A stretch of 14,787 nucleotides of DNA from Bryobacterales bacterium (GTDB lineage: Bacteria > Acidobacteriota > Terriglobia > Bryobacterales > Bryobacteraceae), in NCBI GenBank assembly GCA_016880505.1, contig JAEHDI010001125.1:1-14787 (forward strand), in the 5' to 3' direction. This document shows positions 1 through 7,030 of the stretch, one piece after another; position 1 is the stretch's first letter, and every line of letters starts with the position of its first letter. Both the position numbers and the translations under genes were made by a program. The notes under the pieces are model-generated. The model had not been told where the DNA came from. It did not search any database and saw nothing but the letters and a program-made list of their open reading frames with translations.

Positions 1-1095
1 ATCGCCGTCGAGGTCACCGAAAACGGGCGTGAAGCCGCCGCTCTGGGCCGTGGGCTGGAAGACCGCGATCAGACCTGTACGCGGCCGGCCGGGCTCGACA
101 CCCGCCCATTCCGAGGGTGGGCCCGGCTTTCCTCCTCGGATGACCGGGCGCACGCGGTAGTACACGCGGCCTTCGGACGGTGCATCGCGATCGATGAAGC
201 TGGTCGAGTTCGTGACCGGCTGCGAGGTGACGCGCACGCCCGAGGCGTCGCGGCGAAGTGTGCGATAGACGTGGAATTCGGCATCGGGTGGGTCGCCCGG
301 AAGGAGCTGCCAGCTCAGGAAGACCGCTGCATTGCCGGCGGGTGTGGCGATCAGGCGGCGGCTGCGGCGCTGGAAATGCGTAGCGCCGACGGGCTCGCGG
401 ACCACACGGAATCCGATGTCCGGATGGCGGATTCCGGACGAGGCGTTTCCGGTGATACCGCACCGCAGGTAGTATTCGGCGCGCGCCCAGGAGCCGCCGG
501 CGAGTGCGCCTTCGCGTTCCACCGGCGAAGTGATCCGGTAGACGAACCGGGAGGTGACCGGATCGGGATACGTGTCTACCATCTGCCAGACATTTCCGGC
601 CATGTCATGGAGGCTCCATGAGTTAGGCGCGTAACTCTTGACCGGCTTCAGGTACCGGCGCCACTCGGCAAAGGTGCGCGTTCCCGACGGGTCGTAGTTG
701 GCCTTACCGTCCGGACCCGCATCGCCCCACGGATACTTGGCGTTCGGGGCCCCGGCCCGGGCAGCCCACTCGAATTCCATGGCGGTGGGCAGGCGGTGGA
801 GACGACCTTCTTTCTGGCTGCACCACTTAAGGTACTCCGCCACGTCGTAGCGATTGACGAAGGTGACCGGCCAGGTTTCCATTCCGGGTGGGATTCGTCC
901 ATTGCTCCAGTGGAGAGGGGCCGGATGTCCCGTCCCCGCGACGAACAGAGCATACTCACCGTTGGTCACGGGATGGTCGAGGAGTTCAAACTCGTCGACG
1001 CGTATGCCGGGACGCACTTCTCCGCCGCGGATCAGCACGAAATCGTCGGCGGCCGCCGCGGACAGTGCAATAAAAAGCAGCAATCCTGGTTTCAT
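1..1095 (-). CDS. Secreted FGE/SUMF1-type protein fused to rhamnogalacturonan-lyase-like domain (partial, C-terminus beyond window)
   Basis: 365 residues are visible and the frame stays open to base 1, so the C-terminus is missing. Residues 1-16 look like a Sec signal peptide (MKPGLLLFIALSAAAA). Residues 18-235 match the formylglycine-generating-enzyme/sulfatase-modifying-factor fold: HPVTNGEYALF near 41, RLPTAMEFEWAARAG near 101, YPWGDAG near 121, LHDMAGNVWQMV near 162, and the closing GGSWARAEYYLRCG...HPDIGFRVVRE block at 200-234. Only the second copper-binding Cys of true FGE has a counterpart (C212); the position five residues earlier is Glu, so sulfatase activation is unlikely and the domain is better called PvdO/EgtB-like. 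Residues 247-335 (VFLSWQLLPGDPPDAEFHVYR, then YYRVRPVIRGGKPGPPS) resemble the beta-sheet domain of polysaccharide lyase family 11. The last visible residues, VFGDLDGD, look like the first calcium-binding loop of the PL11/FG-GAP propeller. No strong ribosome site precedes the ATG. Confidence 0.85.
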   Translation of the reverse strand, partial: MKPGLLLFIALSAAAADDFVLIRGGEVRPGIRVDEFELLDHPVTNGEYALFVAGTGHPAPLHWSNGRIPPGMETWPVTFVNRYDVAEYLKWCSQKEGRLHRLPTAMEFEWAARAGAPNAKYPWGDAGPDGKANYDPSGTRTFAEWRRYLKPVKSYAPNSWSLHDMAGNVWQMVDTYPDPVTSRFVYRITSPVEREGALAGGSWARAEYYLRCGITGNASSGIRHPDIGFRVVREPVGATHFQRRSRRLIATPAGNAAVFLSWQLLPGDPPDAEFHVYRTLRRDASGVRVTSQPVTNSTSFIDRDAPSEGRVYYRVRPVIRGGKPGPPSEWAGVEPGRPRTGLIAVFQPTAQSGGFTPVFGDLDGD

Positions 1096-1103
1096 CGGCG
1101 AGC

Positions 1104-1109
1104 AGCATA
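1104..1109 (-). promoter_or_regulatory. Possible -10 box (TATGCT) for the FGE-like gene
   Basis: On the minus strand TATGCT lies 8 bases upstream of the ATG at 1095, with TTGCGG 18 bases further upstream as a poor -35. If it is used, the transcript would begin only two or three bases before the start codon, giving an almost leaderless mRNA. This agrees with the lack of a Shine-Dalgarno sequence. The match is modest and could be chance. Confidence 0.3.
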
Positions 1110-1136
1110 TCAAGCCGTCCGGATGGGCCGCAAGCG

Positions 1137-1152
1137 TGGCACTCGGCGTGCA
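1137..1152 (+). promoter_or_regulatory. Sigma-54 (-24/-12) promoter upstream of the lipoprotein-OmpA pair
   Basis: TGGCACTCGGCGTGCA matches the RpoN consensus TGGCACG-N4-TTGCW: the -24 hexamer TGGCAC is exact, the GG and GC dinucleotides have the required 10-base gap, and the -12 element GTGCA differs from TTGCW at one base. It points rightwards to the gene at 1257, with a predicted start of transcription near 1163 and a leader of about 95 bases. It lies in a non-coding divergent region. The same window encodes an NtrC-type sigma-54 activator (5462-6880), the class of regulator such promoters need. That this activator acts here is inference. Confidence 0.65.
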
Positions 1153-1207
1153 TATTGAGTGGCTGTGTCCGGATAAATCGCAGGCAGCTAATGACTTACA
1201 GTGAATG

Positions 1208-1230
1208 GCGTGCAGAAATTGCACGCTTTT
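1208..1230 (+). promoter_or_regulatory. Leader hairpin followed by a T run
   Basis: GCGTGCA (1208-1214) and TGCACGC (1220-1226) form a perfect 7-base-pair stem around the loop GAAAT, followed at once by TTTT (1227-1230). The T run is only on the plus strand. It sits between the sigma-54 promoter and the ribosome site GGAGGG (1245-1250) of the gene at 1257, so it would form in that leader RNA. It could be a weak terminator or attenuator, a 5' stabilising hairpin, or a DNA palindrome bound by a regulator. Confidence 0.5.
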
Positions 1231-1256
1231 AGGAATAAAATTCCGGAGGGAACGTC

Positions 1257-1919
1257 ATGAAACACAAGATTTTCCGATACCTGGCCCCGCTCGCCGTTGT
1301 CGCACTTCTTGGTTGTCAGAGCAGACCCCCGGGGACGCCGGAAACATCGACGGCCGAACCGGCGGATTCGCCGGCAGCGGAAACGAGGAGCGTCGGGAGA
1401 CCGGCGCCCGAGAGAATCCTTGAAATTCCGGCGGGCTCGGTGTTGCGTGTACGCCTGGATCATTCCGTTGGCACGGAACAGCACGAGTCCGGCGATGCCT
1501 TCACTGCAACTCTTGATGAGCCAGTGATGGCGGGAAACAGGGTGGCGATTCCGAAGGGCACACAGGTCACGGGGCACGTGACCGGAGCGAAATCGTCGGG
1601 GCGTCTTCGCGGCCGTGGATATATGAGCCTGACCCTGGACTCGTTCGAGTCCGGAGGGAGGACGCATCAGCTGTCGACGACTTCGGTAGGCCGCGCCACC
1701 GGCGACCATAAGAAGCGGAATACCGCGCTAATTGGCGGCGGCGCTGGCCTAGGTGCGATTGTCGGCGCTATCGCCGGCGGTGGAAAGGGAGCTGCCATTG
1801 GGGCAGCGACCGGCGCGGCGGCAGGCACTGCCGGAGCGGCCGCAACCGGAAAGAAGAACGTCGTATTTCCAGCCGAAACACTGCTCCAGTTTGAGCTCAA
1901 GGAGCCCATCCGCCTCTGA
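1257..1919 (+). CDS. Glycine-zipper lipoprotein, acidobacterial type
   Basis: 220 residues. The start is set by GGAGGG at 1245-1250, six bases before the ATG. A signal peptide ends in the lipobox LLGC, predicting a lipidated Cys20, followed by a disordered Ala/Pro/Glu segment to about residue 50. Residues 53-150 form a beta-rich domain of the type IPAGSVLRVRL...GDAFTATLDEPV...AIPKGTQVTGHV. The segment HKKRNTALIGGGAGLGAIVG begins a glycine zipper at 160-198 with G-x3-G spacing typical of membrane-associated helices in outer-membrane lipoproteins. The tail FPAETLLQFELKEPI closes the beta domain. I recognise the family from Acidobacteria, where it is usually annotated as hypothetical; its molecular role is not known to me. 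It is followed 47 bases later by the OmpA-type gene on the same strand, probably as an operon. Confidence 0.85.
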   Translation: MKHKIFRYLAPLAVVALLGCQSRPPGTPETSTAEPADSPAAETRSVGRPAPERILEIPAGSVLRVRLDHSVGTEQHESGDAFTATLDEPVMAGNRVAIPKGTQVTGHVTGAKSSGRLRGRGYMSLTLDSFESGGRTHQLSTTSVGRATGDHKKRNTALIGGGAGLGAIVGAIAGGGKGAAIGAATGAAAGTAGAAATGKKNVVFPAETLLQFELKEPIRL

Positions 1920-1966
1920 GGCTGAGGAGAATCGCAACGGATTGCACGAGATTGGAGGAAACAAGT

Positions 1967-2722
1967 ATGAGATTCGCAACTGGGATATTCCCCGTGGCTG
2001 TCGTGGCGCTTGCCGTAACTATCAGTTCGGGGTGCGCCACCAAGAAGTTTGTCCGCACAACGGTAAGTCCGATCGAACAGCGGGTTGGCGAACTGGACAA
2101 AAAGACCGCCGAGCACGGAAACTCGATCGAGGAACTGGAACGCGGCGTTTCGCGCGCCGACGAACATGCGATGACGGCTGACGCCAAAGCCGCTGCGGCC
2201 GCGACGGAGGCGGCGCGCGCGAACGAACAGGCTTCACTCGCCGGGAAGAGCGCTACGGACGCCCGGTCTTTAGCTGAGCGTGGGCTGGGGCGAGCCGATC
2301 AGGCCCATCAGAAGATCGAGAACATCGACAACTACAAGTTGGTATTCGAGGAAAATGTCCTGTTCAATTTCGGCAAGAGCGAACTGACCGATGAGGCGCG
2401 GTCCAAGCTGGACCAGGCCGCCGGGAAGGTCGCGTCCACGAAACACTTCGTGATTGAGGTTCAGGGTTTCACGGACAAGACCGGGCCGGACAGCAACAAC
2501 CTGGAACTGAGCCGCCGCCGCGCCGCCGCGGTCGTGCGGTACCTGACTTTGGAACACAAGATACCGCTTTATCGCGTCCACACTCTGGGATTCGGGAGCG
2601 AATCTCCGATCGCCGACAACAAGACGCGTGACGGCCGGAAGCAGAATCGCCGGGTTGAGATAAAGCTATACGCGGCGGAATACGGCGATAGCGCACAACT
2701 GGCGTCGAACGATAAGCAGTAG
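1967..2722 (+). CDS. OmpA/Pal-family peptidoglycan-binding envelope protein with Ala-rich coiled coil
   Basis: 251 residues from the ATG at 1967, chosen because GGAGGA (1954-1959) lies 7 bases upstream; an in-frame TTG at 1952 is less likely. The hydrophobic N-terminus ends in SSGC (Cys23), a weak lipobox because the -3 residue is Ser, so lipidation is probable but not certain. Residues 32-120 are an Ala/Glu/Arg-rich heptad-like coiled coil resembling Lpp. Residues 128-235 are an OmpA C-terminal domain: NVLFNFGKSELTDEA, EVQGFTDKTG, NNLELSRRRAAAVV and GRKQNRRVEIKLY. Asp170 and Arg185 have the 15-residue spacing of the pair that binds diaminopimelate in peptidoglycan. The likely role is tethering the outer membrane to the cell wall. 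It is probably co-transcribed with the lipoprotein upstream. Confidence 0.92.
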   Translation: MRFATGIFPVAVVALAVTISSGCATKKFVRTTVSPIEQRVGELDKKTAEHGNSIEELERGVSRADEHAMTADAKAAAAATEAARANEQASLAGKSATDARSLAERGLGRADQAHQKIENIDNYKLVFEENVLFNFGKSELTDEARSKLDQAAGKVASTKHFVIEVQGFTDKTGPDSNNLELSRRRAAAVVRYLTLEHKIPLYRVHTLGFGSESPIADNKTRDGRKQNRRVEIKLYAAEYGDSAQLASNDKQ

Positions 2723-2748
2723 GACGGCGATCCTATCAGTCGTCAGGA

Positions 2749-2792
2749 CTGGCCTGGGTTGGAGCGGAGTTTCTCTGCGACTCCCAGGCCAG
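2749..2792. terminator. Long hairpin between convergent genes
   Basis: CTGGCCTGGG (2749-2758) and CCCAGGCCAG (2783-2792) are a perfect 10-base inverted repeat. Inside it GCGGAG (2764-2769) and CTCTGC (2773-2778) can pair, with one G-U, around TTT, making a stacked stem. It lies between the stop of the OmpA-type gene (2722) and the stop of the minus-strand lipoprotein (2810). No T run follows on either strand, so it is not a classical intrinsic terminator, but the position suits a two-way terminator or 3'-end stabiliser. Confidence 0.55.
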
Positions 2793-2809
2793 CAGGCGAT
2801 GGGTGTGCG

Positions 2810-3400
2810 TCAGCGTAGGCCAGCGACGAGATCGCGGGCGAGGACGTCAGCCCGTTCCGCAAGATTATTGGCGCGGATCAGATCGTTCTTTCTGGCATCC
2901 TCCGCCTGATCGAGGAAGACGCGAATTTGGGTCACCGCCGCCTTTTGCTCAGGATTGAGTGAGCGATTCTGGATCGAGGCGAGCGACAGCCGAGCGCTGG
3001 TAATCCGTTTGTGCACCATCGCCTCCAGCTCCTGCTTCTGCTGAGCGCTTAGCATCGGCTGGAGGGAGGGTGATGGGGGAGCCGGCGGCGGCTCGGGTTC
3101 GGGCTCAGGCTCTTGAGGCGCGGGCGCGGGCTGGACTCTTGGGCCGGATGGCGAAGGCCGTTTCTTCTGTGGAGGCGGTGGAATCGTTTCTAGCGGTTCT
3201 TCGGGAATCGGTGGTTCGGAAGGCGCTTGTTCGATCGCGGGCGGAGGCGGAAACTGTACGGGCTTTGGGACCGTCTGCTGGTGCGAGGGCGGCGGAGGTG
3301 CAGGCGTGACCGGCTTTTTCTTCCGGAACGGCCAGCATGATGTCATCGCCGGCACAAGCATCAGCAGGATCAGCAGCGCCCACAGCCTCTGGTTCTTCAT
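2810..3400 (-). CDS. Proline-rich lipoprotein downstream of the kinase
   Basis: 196 residues from the ATG at 3400; an in-frame GTG at 3412 would add four residues. I prefer the ATG because MKNQRLWALL is a typical lipoprotein N-terminus, though neither start has a good ribosome site. The signal peptide ends in MTSC, predicting a lipidated Cys22. Next come a basic patch (FRKKK) and about 90 residues dominated by Pro, Glu and Gln, as expected for a linker spanning the periplasm. The last 75 residues are predicted helical (SAQQKQELEAMVHKRI... to the end) and contain no catalytic motif that I can identify. The start lies about 30 bases after the kinase stop, so it is probably the third gene of the RR-kinase operon. 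An accessory role in signalling is inference from position only. Confidence 0.75.
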   Translation of the reverse strand: MKNQRLWALLILLMLVPAMTSCWPFRKKKPVTPAPPPPSHQQTVPKPVQFPPPPAIEQAPSEPPIPEEPLETIPPPPQKKRPSPSGPRVQPAPAPQEPEPEPEPPPAPPSPSLQPMLSAQQKQELEAMVHKRITSARLSLASIQNRSLNPEQKAAVTQIRVFLDQAEDARKNDLIRANNLAERADVLARDLVAGLR

Positions 3401-3427
3401 CGCAGTCGACACCGCCCGTCAGGTAGC

Positions 3428-5329
3428 TTAGCTCTTCTCGACGGCGGCGGCCGGTTCCTTACCAGCAGTCTCCTCCTCCCCGGCGGCAGAGAAGCGCAGC
3501 CAGAACGTCGTACCTTTACCCGTTTCGCTTGTGCAATCGATCGTACCATTATGGAGTTGTACGATACGAAATGTCATCGCCAGGCCGATTCCGGAGCCTT
3601 TGCCTTTCGTCGTGAAATAGAGATTGAAAATCTTCCCCCGCAGTTCAGGCGGGATTCCGGGCCCCTGATCGGACACGCGAACGGTGCAGTCCTCCCCCGA
3701 GCGGCGAACCTGAATTTCGAGCCTGCCTCCACTTTTCATCGCCTCGACACCGTTCATCACGACGTTCAGAACGGCCTGCTTCAGGAGGTCGCGGTCGCCC
3801 CGAATTCGCGCCGGCTCGTCCCCTATGTCGGCGACGACCTCCACCGCGGTTGTCCGCGCCTGAGGCTCCACTAGCGTCGCCACTTCCCTAACCAGTTTGC
3901 CGAGATCCACGGTCGCGAGCCGCAGATCGACCGGCCGGGTGAAATCGAGGAAGGTCTTGACAACGCGGTCGAGGCGTGTGATCTCGGACGAGATGATGCC
4001 GATCTCCTGCTCGAGTTCCGGGTCGCTTCCCAGCCGCGACTTCAGCACTTCCAGATGAAGCGCGATGGCGTTCAGCGGATTCTTGATCTCGTGGGCGACG
4101 CCGCCCGTAAGGCGGCTGACGGCTTCCAGGCGGGTGGAGACATCAAGCTGGGACTGCAGTTGCCGGCGCGACTCGGCATCGCGAAGGCTCACCATTGTTC
4201 CAAGCCGCTCGTGACTGGGGAAGTCCTCCAGCAGGTCGACGTTCACGAGCAATCTGGCAGCCGCCTGGCCGCTCCTGTCGAGCTGCACCAAGTGGTCCTT
4301 GACGGGATGGCGGAGCTGAACGGCGCTCTGAATCACGGCCCCCAGCGGCGTAGAAGAAGGAAAGACCTCATCCAGCCCGCGGCCGAACATCTCCCATCTT
4401 CCGCGGCCCAGGAAGTTCTCCGCCGATCGGCCGGCCACGATCAACCGGTCGTTCCGATCGAACAGGAGCACCACTTCTTCGAGCCGTTCGAGCAGCCGCT
4501 CGATATTGCCTCTCAACTGGACAGCGTCCTCCCTGGCGCCCCGGAACTGCTGGCCAAGCACGCTGAGTTTCGATTGGAGCGCGGTGTATTCCTTCGACTC
4601 GCCTTCGCCCGGCAAATCATCCCGGACCGACTCTCCTCTCGCGATTCGGTCGATGGCGTCGCTGATTCTCGCCAGGGGGCGAAAGGCCAGGTTGGAAACA
4701 AGCACCGCCAGCGCCAGAGCAGACAGGAACGATACCAACAGGGCCAGGGCGAAGTACCACATCTGCGGCGCCAGCGTGTTTCGCAACAGCACCGAAGAGA
4801 CCGCCACTTGTATCTCGAACACCGGGGCCTGCTGCTCCGCAACGCCGAGCGGCATGCGCACTTCGTAGTCGAGCCTCTGGGTGAAGATATCCCAGAGCTT
4901 TTCCCACGGGCTCTTCCGTGTCCAGTTTTCCAGGCTCGGAAGTTTGCGCGCTAGTGTGCCGACAGTGGCCGGGTTGGAGGATGTAAGGATGCGTCCGTCC
5001 TCGCCTGAGATCGCGATCTCGACCGTCGTCCGGGAACTCGCCATGGTATCTTTTAGCAGGCTGGTGAGATCCTGGTCGCTCCGGACAATTTCCGACCAGA
5101 CAGCCTTCGTTTCATCCAGGTTCACCGGGGGCGTGGGGCGCTGCGCGGTCCGCTCGTTCAGCCGCTGGATGAGGACACTCTGCACCTGCAGGGCGCTCAT
5201 CCGGGCACGTTCGAGGACGTCCTCGAATCGCGCCGTGGCCACGCTATGCAAGTTCAACGCGGACAGCGCCAGCACGATGGACACGACGAGAGCGACGATG
5301 GACAGCCGCAAGCGGGTTTTCAGTGACAT
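3428..5329 (-). CDS. Membrane sensor histidine kinase, NtrB/AtoS-like, partner of the NtrC-type regulator
   Basis: 633 residues. TM helix 1 spans residues 9-28 and TM helix 2 about 191-214, bracketing a periplasmic sensor region of about 160 residues with no recognised ligand motif. A HAMP domain follows (about 213-265), then a PAS-like domain (about 280-385, VVLLFDRNDRLIVAGRSAENF). HisKA has the phospho-acceptor in VAHEIKNPLN (His413). The ATPase domain has its N box at NVVMNGVEAM (Asn526), G1 at DQGPGIPPE (554-562) and G2 at GKGSGIGLAM (576-585). All key residues are present, so it should be active. The order TM-HAMP-PAS-HisKA-HATPase is usual for kinases paired with sigma-54 activators. 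It lies 132 bases downstream of the regulator gene on the same strand. The C-terminal 20 residues are a Glu/Ala-rich extension. Confidence 0.93.
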   Translation of the reverse strand: MSLKTRLRLSIVALVVSIVLALSALNLHSVATARFEDVLERARMSALQVQSVLIQRLNERTAQRPTPPVNLDETKAVWSEIVRSDQDLTSLLKDTMASSRTTVEIAISGEDGRILTSSNPATVGTLARKLPSLENWTRKSPWEKLWDIFTQRLDYEVRMPLGVAEQQAPVFEIQVAVSSVLLRNTLAPQMWYFALALLVSFLSALALAVLVSNLAFRPLARISDAIDRIARGESVRDDLPGEGESKEYTALQSKLSVLGQQFRGAREDAVQLRGNIERLLERLEEVVLLFDRNDRLIVAGRSAENFLGRGRWEMFGRGLDEVFPSSTPLGAVIQSAVQLRHPVKDHLVQLDRSGQAAARLLVNVDLLEDFPSHERLGTMVSLRDAESRRQLQSQLDVSTRLEAVSRLTGGVAHEIKNPLNAIALHLEVLKSRLGSDPELEQEIGIISSEITRLDRVVKTFLDFTRPVDLRLATVDLGKLVREVATLVEPQARTTAVEVVADIGDEPARIRGDRDLLKQAVLNVVMNGVEAMKSGGRLEIQVRRSGEDCTVRVSDQGPGIPPELRGKIFNLYFTTKGKGSGIGLAMTFRIVQLHNGTIDCTSETGKGTTFWLRFSAAGEEETAGKEPAAAVEKS

Positions 5330-5461
5330 TTCAGTTGAGGGCCGCTCCGTGACGTTCGCGGTGTGGCCGATGACCGCTTCCTGACGGGCCGGAATTTTTT
5401 GCAGGCCCTGACGGTCGCGGTTCCGTCTCCACCATTTGTCCTTGCAATCCGAATTCCGTTT

Positions 5462-6880
5462 CTACTCGCCGGCCGCCTCGTCCGCCGCCGAGCCATACTC
5501 CTTCAGCTTGTTGTGCAGGGTCTTCAGGCTGATGCCAAGGATCTCCGCCGCCCGGGTTTTGTTGTTGCGCGTGTGTTCGAGGGTCTTGAGGATCAACGCC
5601 TTCTCGCCCTCGTCCACCGTGGTTCCGACACGGAGTCGCACCTCGTTCGGATCGGCGGACTCCGACGGCCGCCGCTCCGGCTCAGACACGCCGAAGTCCA
5701 ACGGCAGGTGAGCAGTGCTGACGGTTCCTTCCCCCGCGATCACAACGGCCCTCTCGAGTATGTTGCGAAGCTCTCGGACGTTGCCAGGCCAGTGGTAGCT
5801 CTGGAACGCCTGCATCACTTCCGGCTGGACGTCCGTGACCTTGCATCCGTGCTTGCGGTTCAGGGAGTCGAGCAGGGCGTCGCACAGCGGAGCGATGTCC
5901 TCTTTGCGTTCACGCAAGGGCGGCAGGTGGACGCGAAACACGTTGATCCTGTAGTAAAGGTCCTCCCGTATCTCACCTTTGCGCAGCGACTCTTCAAGGG
6001 GCTTGTTAGTCGAGGCGACGACGCGCACATCGACCTCGATCTCCGATTTGCCGCCGAGTCGTCGGATGCGGGAGTCCTCGAGCACGCGCAGCAGCTTCGC
6101 CTGAGTGCCCACGGGCATGTCGCCGATCTCATCGAGTAAGAGAGTGCCTTGCTGCGCGAGTTCGAAGCAGCCGGCGCGCCGCTCTACCGCACCGGTGAAA
6201 GCGCCTTTCTCGTGGCCGAACAGCTCGCTTTCCATCAGTGTTTCAGGCATCGCGGCGCAGTTCACGGCCACGAACGGGCCGTCGCGCCGGGGGCTCAGGG
6301 CGTGAACGGTCCGCGCGACAAGTTCCTTTCCGGTGCCGCTCTCGCCGGTGACCAGCACCGCAGCTCTGCTGGGCGCCACCTGCTGGATGAGCGAGAAGAC
6401 CTGCTGAATGGGCGCGGAGTGGCCCACCAGCTCGCCGAGCATCCCGTGATAGCTCAGTTCCCGCTGGAGACGCTCCGCCTCTTCGCTCAGCCGGGTTTGG
6501 GCCGCCGCGCGCTCGAGAAGGACGCGCATCGCGTGCGGTTCGATGGGCTTTTCCATGAACCAGAACGCGCCCAGCTCGTGGATCGTCGAAACGGCCGTCT
6601 CAATGCTGCCGAACGCTGTGACCACGATGGCCGTCGGGCCGCCTCCCTGCTGCGAGAGCCGCCGCAGCAATTCGGAGCCGTCCATGCGGGGCATCATGAG
6701 GTCCGTGACCAGGATGTGCGCGGGGAATTCGGCCAGCATCTCCAACGCCTCCTGCCCGTCGGCGGCAGTACGGGCATCGTAGCCCCACGCCGCAATCATG
6801 CTCGCGAGACCACGCCGCTGGTTCTCCTCATCGTCAACGATCAGCACCCGGACAAGCGGCCGGGCGGTATTATTCTTCAT
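5462..6880 (-). CDS. NtrC-family sigma-54-dependent response regulator
   Basis: 472 residues. The receiver domain (about 10-125) has acidic pocket D16/D17, phospho-acceptor Asp60 in VTDLMMPRMDG, Thr88 and Lys111. The AAA+ domain (about 150-385) has Walker A GESGTGKE (179-186), the sigma-54-contacting loop GAFTGA (226-231), Walker B LLLDEIGD (247-254), and the sensor and WPGNVRELRN motifs (364-373). A Fis-type helix-turn-helix occupies about 437-462 (NNKTRAAEILGISLKTLHNKL). All three domains look intact, so it should activate RpoN promoters when phosphorylated. The cognate kinase gene lies immediately downstream on the same strand. Its targets are unknown; the sigma-54 promoter at 1137-1152 is the best candidate in the window. 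The ATG at 6880 has only a weak ribosome site. Confidence 0.95.
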   Translation of the reverse strand: MKNNTARPLVRVLIVDDEENQRRGLASMIAAWGYDARTAADGQEALEMLAEFPAHILVTDLMMPRMDGSELLRRLSQQGGGPTAIVVTAFGSIETAVSTIHELGAFWFMEKPIEPHAMRVLLERAAAQTRLSEEAERLQRELSYHGMLGELVGHSAPIQQVFSLIQQVAPSRAAVLVTGESGTGKELVARTVHALSPRRDGPFVAVNCAAMPETLMESELFGHEKGAFTGAVERRAGCFELAQQGTLLLDEIGDMPVGTQAKLLRVLEDSRIRRLGGKSEIEVDVRVVASTNKPLEESLRKGEIREDLYYRINVFRVHLPPLRERKEDIAPLCDALLDSLNRKHGCKVTDVQPEVMQAFQSYHWPGNVRELRNILERAVVIAGEGTVSTAHLPLDFGVSEPERRPSESADPNEVRLRVGTTVDEGEKALILKTLEHTRNNKTRAAEILGISLKTLHNKLKEYGSAADEAAGE

Positions 6881-6888
6881 TGCCTGTT

Positions 6889-6894
6889 ATTGTA
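6889..6894 (-). promoter_or_regulatory. Possible -10 box (TACAAT) of the regulator-kinase operon
   Basis: TACAAT on the minus strand lies 8 bases before the regulator ATG. No convincing -35 is present at 16-18 bases. If used, the mRNA would be nearly leaderless. It is in the 150-base divergent region 6881-7030, which holds no other feature I can support apart from the promoter of the dehydrogenase gene. Confidence 0.35.
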
Positions 6895-7001
6895 CTTAAC
6901 CGCGACGGCGCCCTTGTCCGGCCAGCTTTCCTTGTGCATGACTGGAAGAGCGAAAACGATGCCGCCACAAGAGTCGCCGGCAGACCCCGACGCGGCTGCG
7001 A

Positions 7002-7024
7002 TACAATTCGCCGAAAGTAGGAGG
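7002..7024 (+). promoter_or_regulatory. -10 box and ribosome site of the dehydrogenase gene
   Basis: TACAAT at 7002-7007 is a good -10 candidate, and GGAGG at 7020-7024 is a strong Shine-Dalgarno six bases before the ATG at 7031. The GGAGG fixes the start: the same frame is open for almost 900 bases further upstream, but that part is only the antisense of the regulator gene. No clear -35 is seen. Confidence 0.5.
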
Positions 7025-7030
7025 TCGGCC

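Noticed and set aside
1469..1484. TGGCAC motif inside the glycine-zipper lipoprotein gene
   Set aside because: The gap between GG and GC is one base short, and the site is coding.
4055..4954. 299-residue plus-strand frame opposite the histidine kinase
   Set aside because: The minus strand encodes a complete kinase with all motifs; the plus frame has no recognisable domain or ribosome site.
5330..5461. Possible small gene or regulatory RNA in the 132-base gap between regulator and kinase
   Set aside because: Only a T6 run and a 5-bp GGGCC/GGCCC repeat are seen; no start with a ribosome site and no convincing fold.
6909..6924. Sigma-54-like TGGCCGGACAAGGGCG on the minus strand before the regulator gene
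   Set aside because: GG and GC spacing fits, but both elements depart from consensus at several bases; too weak to call autoregulation.
6149..7030. In-frame upstream extension of the dehydrogenase reading frame to give a 629-residue protein
   Set aside because: It is antisense to the regulator gene, has composition typical of a shadow frame, and the true start has a signal peptide and a GGAGG site.
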